Source: Amoebophrya sp. A120
Lineage: Eukaryota > Sar > Dinophyceae > Syndiniales > Amoebophryaceae
Reading direction: 5' to 3'
Length of the DNA stretch: 64,000 bases
Assembly: GCA_905178155.1 (NCBI GenBank)
Contig: CAJINV010000012.1
Span: 1,050,004 to 1,114,003, forward strand
Shown here: positions 54,301 to 62,914 of the stretch, in pieces
How the letters are laid out: each line of letters begins with the position of its first letter
Position numbering within the stretch: position 1 is the first letter of the stretch
Notes under the pieces: model-generated
What the model was told of the DNA's origin: nothing
Seen by the model: the letters and a program-made list of their open reading frames with translations, nothing else
Database searches by the model: none
Position numbers and translations under genes: made by a program

Positions 54301-55313
54301 GTGGTGCATCGTGCTGCTGTCATCCGAAATTGAAGAGTTGTAGCCATCATCGTTCTTCCCAGCAACTGTTCTTTCGGTAATATATTGAGAGGAAAAATCC
54401 CCCCTCCCTATATCGAAAAGGTATGTTTCCGAAAATTTGCGTTGCTGATTTGAGGTCACAAATCGCATCTGTCTTGCAAGAAGACAAGGGCAGAAGCTTC
54501 CGCCCCATTATGGAAGCGATTTGTCATGCTGTTGGGCCTAAAGGTCAGCCGTTTGTCATGCTGAACAACTAGGCCCATGCGCCCCTATCTAGCCTGGGGA
54601 TCTGGCCGCAATGCCTCTCTGCAATACGTTGCTGATTCGTGTACACCAATCCAGCATCAGAAGTTCCGTTTTGATATGGGGAGGGGGGATCTTTCCTGTC
54701 GATATAATATCAAAATGCTTCCCGACAACCTCGCAATCAGGATTCAAAATCTGCAGGCTCTGCGCCACGACTTCCGCACGGCTTGGGCTCTTATTTCTCA
54801 GTGTAGTTCTTGTCGTCGTCGCATGCTGGCCACGATTTATAATCATTCCTGGCGCAGATAAATTTGAATTTCCTTCCTGATTTCGACCCCCAGCAGCACC
54901 TCCTCCGACACCACCACCTCCACTGCAAATAGCATTTTTCCTGGAAACGAAGAAGTTCGTGCGGTAGTCCGTTTCGGTGACCACTGCATCGTCCAGTATC
55001 AAAACTTTCCCCACACCTGGGAGAATCAGATTCTTCGCCACCTTATGAATCGCAAAAGTATAGTATCGCACTCGCATAGATGCATTACAAATTTTCTCAG
55101 CATGAGGGATAAAACTTGTAATGCTGACTTACCTTAAGATCAAGGATTTGTGACGCATGATTGCGATACGAGTATCAGATACTTTTGCACAGGATACACC
55201 TCACAGAGGAGGACGGAGGACCCGAGAACAAGAACATTCGCTTTCGCGAGCTGCTCCTGCCCGCTGGCGCCCCACAACCGCTTCTGCCGGTCATACTTGT
55301 CGTCGGTGGCCAT
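51325..55313 (-). CDS. NAE1: NEDD8-activating enzyme E1 regulatory subunit (APPBP1/AXR1/ULA1)
   Basis: With UBA3 this protein forms the heterodimer that adenylates NEDD8 for cullin neddylation. Exons (minus): 55197-55313, 54704-55043, 53496-54382, 53019-53229, 52284-52749, 51325-51970. Start ATG at 55313: MATDDKYDRQKRLWGASGQE is the E1 N-terminal signature (KYDRQ.R.WG..GQ). Then AKNLILPGVGKVLILDDAVV, NFFVSRKNA, HFDLVILDEGKNSKLLSKLL, HAHVPFPVILYCAKKKYESL, TREEKDSFKEVIKSF, a PLSG..PDM motif with YVKLQEFFREKA, and the C-terminal ELHTTSSLVGGIVAQEAVKL ending VLQL. About 880 residues against roughly 530 for animal NAE1; the excess is Ser/Thr/Ala-rich insertions (near 53560-54110 and 51500-51900). 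No catalytic Cys is expected; UBA3 provides it. Four introners (B, F, G, C) and one GT-AG intron (52750-53018). Confidence 0.93.
51971..52283. mobile_element. Introner, family C, in NAE1
   Basis: 313 bp, diverged inside (GGGGGCTGGAG / CTCCAGCCCCAGAC). TATCAACTGCAATAAATATA / TTTCCGATGCATA. Exact duplication CTGCG; joins PYLPA to DSWDEFC. Confidence 0.88.
53230..53495. mobile_element. Introner, family G, in NAE1
   Basis: 266 bp. TATGACAGTGCACAACTACC / GAGTTGTGCACTGTCATA. Exact duplication TACTG. Contains an inner palindrome, TTGCTGATGCTTGTATTACA then AGCATCAGCAA. Joins NLLPS to IQDSNIHAH. Confidence 0.92.
54383..54703. mobile_element. Introner, family F, in NAE1
   Basis: 321 bp. TATTGAGAGGAAAAATCCCC / GGGGATCTTTCCTGTCGATA. 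Exact duplication TAATA. Inner ends TCGAAAAGG and GTTTTGATATGGGG as at 22128-22446. Confidence 0.9.
55044..55196. mobile_element. Introner, family B, in NAE1
   Basis: 153 bp. TATGAATCGCAAAAGTATAG / CTTTTGCACAGGATA. Exact duplication CACCT. Joins LLCEV to AKNLILPG. Confidence 0.93.
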
Positions 55314-58072
55314 TGATGATGCGTAAGTTGCTCTTTTTTGGATATTAATTACGGATTCAACTCAAAGGAAATCAAAATAACAACCAAGTACTTTTTAGAT
55401 CTTAACTGGAAGTAAAAACTACAGCCAGGCAGCATACTTTATTGAAATCAATTCTTCTGCAATCTATCCGAACAATCGTTCTGAAGATGAAGATGCGGTG
55501 GATCACGACATCTTCTGGATCCCTAGTAGCCACTTTTTCAAGTTGTACCGTAGAAAGAACCAGGTAGAATCGGACTTCTGAATGAAAAAGAGATATAATG
55601 AGATCGTTGACGCTGCATAAAAACTACATACATACATACAGATGCACTTTGCCCTGTGTCTGGGGTACGTGCCGCTCGATTTTTGATCGTGACACCGAGA
55701 AAGCGATCCACCCAAACGATTTGTACGGACGAGCAAGGGTGTGAAGCTACCCTCTGCGTTCGCCATGGGGCTGGCTAGGCCCGGCGAACAGCACAAGAGG
55801 TGAACATCGGAGCCGGGAGGAGCCTATGCGACCCCTAGGGGGGCGGGCGTACTTAAACGCTCCGGCAGTCTCTATTCCTTGTTCCTGACGGCCACATCAA
55901 GGCGATTCTCGCTGCTGGCGCCGTGTTGCTCGATTCTGCCGCGAAGTGCCGGCGCACATCGGTCACAAGCTACTAGCCTGTAGGTGATGCGGTCGGGGGG
56001 CATCCTGCGCTTCCGCGGATGCTTTGCGCCCTCCTCGTCTGCCCAGCTTCTTAGACAGAAGAGGAGGGGCGCCGCAATGCTCTCCCGTCTGGGCTCGGTC
56101 GCATTCCTCACAAGGCCCGCGCGATTCGAAAGACAGAGGGAAGACAAGCTACTAAAGATAACGGGTCCCCGGCGAAGCCGGTGCCACCACACACAGCAGT
56201 CCTGCCACGCGGGCGAAGAACTGGGGCAGCTCCCGGCTTCCTCTTGTTGGTTCTCGGCAGTCGCGGCCCTTCGTGCCGTCAGCGCCTGCGCTTGGCGTGC
56301 GTCCCTATTGCTGCAGAGGCCGCGTGCTCTGACGCGCCACCTCCGCCTCAGGGTTGCGCCGTTGCGCCTGGTGCTTGCGAGCGCTGAGGGGCGCGCGCGG
56401 TAGCTAGCTAGCTGCTGGCCAACCTAACTGCGTTGAGACCCGCACCCAGGAAGCCGGGGCCGGTGTGTCTAGCTCCCTGCGGGAAGCAGGCTGCGTCTCG
56501 CTCAATGTCTTCCGCTACGTGGTCGGCTATGCGAAGAGACTTTTGCACCAGCTGCGAGCTCGTGCTAGGCGCCCCTCCCTACAAGGGCGAGGCGTTTTGT
56601 TCTAATTAACTAGCATCCGATAGCTTCCCTTCCCCGCAAGGGCGGGCTGTTCGTTAGCAAGACTGACAGACTTTCTGTGTCCGAAGTCTGTGCTATGATG
56701 TAGTTCGCAGCCGAACAATTGACTACCTGCTGGTAGCCCCCCTTCCCTGCAAGGGCGGGGTGCATAAAAACTACGAAAGTACAACTAGCCACGCTTCAAT
56801 CATATGAGTATGAGAGTTGCACGACTATAAAGTGATCCCTACTTGATGAGGTGTCTTCAAAAATCATCCTTGCGGGAGCCGACACGGAACAATTCCCTTC
56901 GGAAGCATCAACATCATCCAGAGTGAGCTGCTGTTCATCAAGACCATGACCACCTGCAGCTCCCTGTTGATAGAATTAGAATTGGAATTCCACGGTGTTG
57001 AAAATAAACACCATCGACACGGCGGTCGTGTCCATGAAGATCATCATCATGATGTCCAGGATACAAAGTCCTGAAGTAAGAGCTCCTGCAAGTCTACTAG
57101 AACGATATTATATCAATCGGTTGCAGCTCGCGAACAGTCCAACCACACCTCTGTTTATTCCCGGGCCGTCCGACGGTCGGGCTGGTGCCACAGGTTCAGC
57201 TCTGCACAACGAACTACTTTTGTTTTATTTTCTCGTATTCTGTTGACATTTTACACGTTTGCTTCTCGGAGAACGACCCCCTGGTTTTTCTTTCTCTGTG
57301 TGCATCTTCATTCAAGGCTAAAATTGTACAATACAGCTAGTAGTTTTATTGCAGAATCTTCGACGGAATACGTCTTCTGCTGCATTCTTTTTATGCTTAG
57401 CGATTCCAACTCCAACATCCGATTTCGTGTATGTTACAAATACTAGCAGCCGAAATTTTTCATTTCGATTTCCACGTAGAGAAACAAGTCTATACTAAGT
57501 ACTTCGTATGATGATTTTACACATGCAACATTTTGATAATTTTACAAGTGCACCCTGAATGTTCGAGGGTCACAGACCTCACGAAACCGAAAGTAATACA
57601 GGATCAGAGTACATGAAGATCATGTTGCGCACAACACCAGCAGCGTCACCACAACATAAACCGACAGCTTTAATTATTCTATCTTTTTTCTGGAAGTCTT
57701 TTCTACAAAAATCATACAGAAACAGATTCGACTGCTGTAGTTCTTGCGGCCAACAAATCATACAGAAACAGATTCATAAATCGAAAAACAATAAATATAA
57801 CTATTTCACGCTCACGCAGTGATACAACAACTCTGCGTGAAATAGAAATACTAGTACTACTCCTCGCTCCTAAAATAAAACACCAGCATAGCACTGCGTG
57901 AAACCGAGAAAGTTCCACTCCACTCCTTCGTTTCACGTAGCGTAGTTCGCTTCTTCTTCTCCTTCTGTATCTGTTCTCTTGCGAAAGTTGTGGCCATTGT
58001 CTTTGTTATTCTTGTTCTTTGGAACTAAAAAAAACCGATCGCCGCTGCGCCTTCGCACCCTAGCAGTACTTC
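55314..58072. other. Long spacer with a GC-rich island
   Basis: About 55650-56800 is clearly more GC-rich than the flanks and rich in short hairpins. The words CCTACAAGGGCGAGGC, CCCCGCAAGGGCGGGC and CCCTGCAAGGGCGGGG recur near 56578, 56632 and 56748. No tRNA or rRNA is recognisable. The remainder (56800-58070) is AT-rich and shows no gene. Confidence 0.55.
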
Positions 58073-59637
58073 TTAGTTGGAAAACGGATCACCTCCCACT
58101 GGCGCCACCGCCCTCCCGGCGCCTCGCTGCGCGCGTTGATGTGCCCGGATGCTGTGGGTCTGGTGCTTGGCGTCGGGAAAATCGTCGCCAAAGACCTTCC
58201 CCGCGGTTTCGGGAGCAACACGGTCGCCGTGGCGTGTGCGGTGCACTGCTGATGTGTTCGTCGTAGTGGCCGCTCCTTCGGTTTGCGGCTCCCGCTCGAC
58301 CTCTGCGCCGCGCGCCTCCGCCAGCATGTCTGCCGCCGCGCGCGGATCCGCGTTGTACCAATTCGCCAGACTATTGCCCGTGAGTTTTTCCCAGTCGATT
58401 TTCACCAAATTTTTCTCAATCTGCAGGTACCCCGCGAAGGCCTTCGCCCTCTTTCATGGTAGCCCGCCCTTGGTCAAAATCTCCGCGACTTCTTTCTCGA
58501 AAATTTCGACAAGCTTCGGTTTCTCTCCCGAAGTAGATTCGGCATCAGCTTGTTGCTGACGCGGTTCCGTCAGACTTTGCAGCCACTGGTCAGTGTTCTC
58601 CAAAGCATGCGATAGTTCCTCCCGTTTCTTCTCCGCCGGCCATCGTTCCGGCGGCTGCCCAAAAAGCCTCGTCTTCCACTGCTCGGCGGACTTGGTAGTG
58701 CCTTTCCCCTGGTAAAACATCTTTTCCTTGTAGGCCAGAAAATCCGCTACGAGCCACAGTTTGAAGGTTTCCAGAAAATAGTCATGTAGGTTGTTGTTTT
58801 CGACGCCCTGCTGGCCCTGTCTCTTCTGATTCACCAGCGCAAGAACTTCTCTGATAAACCACGTGGTTGCGGTGGCTGTTGCAAACCGCAGGGCATGAAC
58901 ACCCCCATTACGCTTCTGCGTTACAATGTCGCTGCGGAGTTGCGTCGCGAGAGATTGGTCCGCTTTGGTGATGTTTTTGAACGCGGCTCTATACGTCCCT
59001 AAAGACTTCAAGTCTTTGTAGCTCAACGCGCCCTGCTGCTTTGCCAGTCTAGAAAGCAGACCCCGCAGCTCATTCTGCGGAGCCTGATGCCGCAGCTGAT
59101 TCTCTCGTGTGCGCAGAGCCTGATTAGTACTATCATGGCTCGTCCCACCGGCGCTAGAACTAGTGCTCCGCGGCACGTTGCCCGCTAGCTCGTTCAACAG
59201 CGCACTTTTCGCGACCGCATACGCGTATTTCCCGGTGAGCCGCTTCAGCGCCAGACATGCCAACATATTAAATGCCCTTCCCGAGGAAGTTGTCGGAGCA
59301 GTGGGCACGACTGCAAGAAGACCTGCAGAAGGACCCGTTTCATGCACCTTCTGGTTCTGAAGCTCTGCGCAACTGCATTTCCCAGGAATCAACCCTTCCT
59401 CAGGTTGTCGCCCTGATCTGGCAAGTCCATGTAGGCGTGCGCGAACAAGAATAGCGAGGTACTAGACGTCGCACCAGTGCTATAAAAATTCGCGGCAAAA
59501 GGATCGCAGGACCACGACGAGGAGAACTGGAAGAAGAACGCCCCCGTCGTGAGCAGCATCACAGTCCGAAGAAGCTGCATCGCCTGTGCAGGTTTGTTCA
59601 CAGACACGGAGCTATTAGTTCCTCTTGACCACACCAT
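58073..59637 (-). CDS. Secreted protein, paralogue of the next gene; in-frame TGA
   Basis: The N-terminus (ATG 59637; an inner Met opens MQLLRTVMLLTTGAFFF) is signal-peptide-like. The body (59392-58457) is open and helical: ALKRLTGKYAYAVAKSALLN, SYKDLKSLGTYRAAFKNITK, FKLWLVADFLAYKEKMFYQG, TDQWLQSLTEPRQQQ and FEKEVAEILTKGGLP. A TGA at 58454-58456 is followed in the same frame by KRAKAFAGYLQIEKNLVKID, WEKLTGNSLANWYNADPRAA and more, to a TAA at 58073. The coding character does not change across the TGA. A small intron or frameshift near 59390 is also needed to link the N-terminal exon to the body. The family is not recognised; the paralogue at 60556-61733 shares ALRRLAGKYLYAVG and SYKTAFRKLTRDDQ. 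Confidence 0.6.
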
Positions 59638-60555
59638 GGGTTTTTCTTTTATTATTTTTTAGCTTTTTTTAATAGTTCGATAAAGTAGTAGCTCTTTATT
59701 CTACACCGAGCCCTAGGAGAGCTGCTGCCGCTGGTATGTATCTTACAATCGTTCGAATAAAGAGCAACAATCAGATGTCCTGACGAGGAAGATCTTCTTC
59801 GTACAAATAATAATTGCAGTTGTTAATACGCAGCGCCTTCACAACGCGGCGAAAGGCTACTTGTCGTTCTTGTCCACCGGCGCCCCTGCCGTGCTGGGAG
59901 CTAACAAGAAAGAAATAATCTGTTTACTACAACTCGAAATGCGATTCGTACGTAAATATTAATTGTTTGTTTGTTTGTTTGTTGTTGAAGGTCATGTGGA
60001 ACCGTTTGGAAGTTGGTACTTCCTCTCACATGGTTAGCGCTATTTCAAGAAAAAGGACAGCTTGGCAGAGCTACTTTGGCCTCTGCCTCGTCTTGATTAC
60101 AACAAGCCTCTGCCACGTAAATATTAATTCTTTCGTCTTGATTACAACAAGAACAAATCTATGCTCTAAATCTAATTGTGCTACTTTGATAGTAAAAAAT
60201 GCGAATCTACTTATCGTCTGTGCGACGAAGAGGTGGATGTTTTGAAAGTCGATGTCGAACCGTACTTCTACTTTATACAACGTCTGTGCGACGAGGACGA
60301 TGTTTATTTTACACTCAAGCTGATGTCTGTCGGAAGAAGTAAGAACATTGATAAAGCAAAAATCAGTTCTGCAATAGAAAGAGCAACAGGTCGGGCTGTC
60401 CTAATCTATCATCATCTACTCAGGGTCACCGGACGAGATATTTTCTTCCTCTTGACCACGGCCAGCGGTCATTTCTGATCTACACTCTCGACTATCAGTC
60501 AGAGTAGATCACTGCTGCTCACGACCAGATGTTGACACAGGGGGCTCAGCGATTT
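59638..60555. other. Spacer with small direct repeats
   Basis: (GTTT)n at about 59964-59984; GTCTTGATTACAACAAG at about 60092 and 60137; CGTCTGTGCGACGA at about 60215 and 60281. No supported gene. Confidence 0.55.
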
Positions 60556-61733
60556 TTATACAGTGATCTTTTTTTGTCCGTCTAATTTATTATTTCTGTT
60601 GAACTCAAGCAAGATCTTCTCGCAAGAACAGTTCTTGTGCCTGGTCGTGCAGCTCGGCGAGTAGGTACCTACTATGGCCGCTGAGCCCACCGAATAATTT
60701 TTAGAATCCGTAGACAGCATTACAAGTTCCACTCTTCCAGACCCAGACATTTTTACATTCGATAACATCTGCTCCCTGACGATTCTGGACAATGTTGCTG
60801 CGTCCGCCTTCGTATCCATTGCAAAAATGTCTGGATCTAGCAGATTCTGAGACTTGTCACGCACGTTTTGCATGACCCATGATAATGTCTGTGATGCATA
60901 CCCTAGTAGCATCTCAGATTTTTTGCGAGCTTCTTGATGCCTATTCCGCATCGCAAATGCCCTCTCCGCGTAGCAAAAACTATAGTGCATTCCCTTTGCT
61001 GCTCATACAATAAAGTAGATTTTTTTGGAATTATCGAAATGCAGCATCACAAGTTGCATTCTTCCAGACCCAGACATATTTGCATTTGATACTTCGCGTT
61101 CTCTTGGTCGTCCCTGGTGAGTTTGCGAAAGGCGGTTTTGTAGGAGATACTTGCAGGCGCGGACCTGCGACGTGATTGGGGGAAAATCAGTTCCAGGGGT
61201 ATCTCGGACCCGGAAAGCGCGTCTCGCAACTTCTCCAGGACTTCCCTGTCTCCTTGGGCCACAAGCTGTTGCAAAATTGGATTGGACCCGACGGCATAAA
61301 GGTATTTCCCGGCAAGCCTTCTGAGCGCGACAAGGTGAAGTGTGCTGGATTGTGCTGCGGTGCGGAAAAACCTTGAGGAAATGATCTCGTGGTCCAAAGT
61401 CGGAGGTACTGCCAAAGCAGCAGAGCGCCCACTTCTAGCAGAGGGTGCTTCTCCCTCGTGTTGCGGCGCAAGCTGATTGTTCTCGTCCTGAGGGGCTTCA
61501 AAGTGTGGCACGTTGCGACGAGGACGAAACCTCTCCAAGCATTGCAGACCCCGACAAGAACTTCCACTGCTCACCTGAGTAGCAGAAACGGGAGCGGTAC
61601 TGGTGGGCTCCTCGCGATCGTGCTGCACAAGACCAAAAACGCCAATTTTTGACGCCGCCAGAAGCTGCAGGGAAATAACGCCACTTGCGAACAATTTGCG
61701 CAGAGAGTAGCGGTGCTGCGTCAGCACCTTCAT
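60556..61733 (-). CDS. Secreted protein, paralogue of the neighbouring gene
   Basis: ATG at 61733: MKVLTQHRYSLRKLFASGVI then SLQLLAASKIGVFGLV, a likely signal sequence. The body contains LHLVALRRLAGKYLYAVGSN, LVAQGDREVLEKLRDALSGS and ISYKTAFRKLTRDDQENAK, matching the paralogue at 58073-59637. A family C introner (60813-61091) joins ENAK to ADAATLSRIVREQM. The frame then runs directly into the remaining half of another C introner and on to a stop at 60556, giving a tail (MSGSGRVELVML..) derived from the element. The protein may therefore end in introner-derived residues, or the true 3' exon may be lost. It is shorter than the paralogue, with no counterpart of its long helical C-terminal part. 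Confidence 0.6.
60715..60764. mobile_element. Half of a family C introner, read as coding
   Basis: Only the right end remains: CTTCCAGACCCAGACATTTT then TACATTCGATA, next to ACATC. No matching left end within 150 bp. On the minus strand it stays open and in frame with the upstream exon. Confidence 0.75.
60813..61091. mobile_element. Introner, family C, in secreted-protein gene
   Basis: 279 bp. TATCCATTGCAAAAATGTC / CATATTTGCATTTGATA. Exact duplication CTTCG. Confidence 0.92.
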
Positions 61734-62914
61734 GGTTGTGAAGTAGATTGTTGCCGTCGTAATGAGTATTTCCGGCGACTTTCAACTTCGCTTTTGAAGA
61801 TTCTTATAGATTTCAACTCAATAAGTACAAATGCTTTTGCTTCTAAACAACTCCAAAAGAAAAAAAAAACTCAAAAGTAATCATACAGTTCGGGATTCCT
61901 TGTGCAGCTTCTTACTCGTCTTATACGTCTTTTCAACAATCTTGTATGTGCAATAAATAGGTCCTTTCGATTTCCGGTCTACTTCTCGAGGAAATTTTTT
62001 TTCATAACAGCTACAAAGACTGTGGTCGGAAAGATAAATGACGGTGAAGGAATTAGAATTTCATTTTTTGACAATCTATGCAAATATCAATGTTTCCTTT
62101 TAGATGATCTCAGGTGAAGAGCCCGCTCTATGTCCCGTCCCAGCATTGGTGATCGAACGATCCGCGCGCTTTACGTTCACATTCTAGATACTTTTTTTTA
62201 GTCAATTTTGTCAGCGTAATTCTACCGATAGTTGGAGACCTCGACCGATAGAAGGTGGTGCACAGAAGAGCGATCATGATCAATACCGACACCAAAATGA
62301 TCTCTTTTGCAATTTTCGGCGGCCGAAAATATCCTCAGTTATACCGATGAATGGTCGTAGCTCAATTCCAATATAAGCACCACGAAAAAAAAGCGTCACT
62401 GTGAAGATGATTTTGGCAGCTTTGCAGAATCTGCATCTTCACACGTTCACATTCACTAGTACTCTGCGTCTGCGATCCGTGCTTTTCAAGAAAAGAAATA
62501 AACACGACTACATCTCCACTGTGCTGCAGTTGTAGTTCCTCCTCACAAGACAAACAATTGCGGGCGGGATTTTAGTCTGCAGTACAGGTTCACAGTGAAG
62601 ACGCCGAATTTGCGCTGCTGGACTCGCAAAGAGCGACGTCTTTGGTAATACCAGGATACAAGAATCGAGGTAGTTCAGGTTTCTGTATCTCCATCTACTA
62701 TCATCTGTTATCGGATTTGTAACGCCCATGACGCAGGAGAATTTGACCCTGGTCAGCACGCACGAATAAAGAGCTGCTGCTTCTTCATGATCGTCGCATC
62801 GTTTTACTTCTCTCGCTTCATATTTCATCACTGTCGACGTTTTTCTTTATTCTTTTCCTGTTCATCTTCGAGGAATTCTCCTCCACCTCTACGCACGACA
62901 TCCTTTTTGATTCT
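61734..62914. other. Intergenic spacer
   Basis: AT-rich and without a convincing ORF. ACCGATAG is present twice near 62222-62250. No other feature seen. Confidence 0.55.

Noticed and set aside
56000-56800. Possible tRNA or rRNA genes in the GC-rich island
   Set aside because: Hairpins are present, but no cloverleaf, anticodon arm with T-loop, or recognisable rRNA core could be found by eye.
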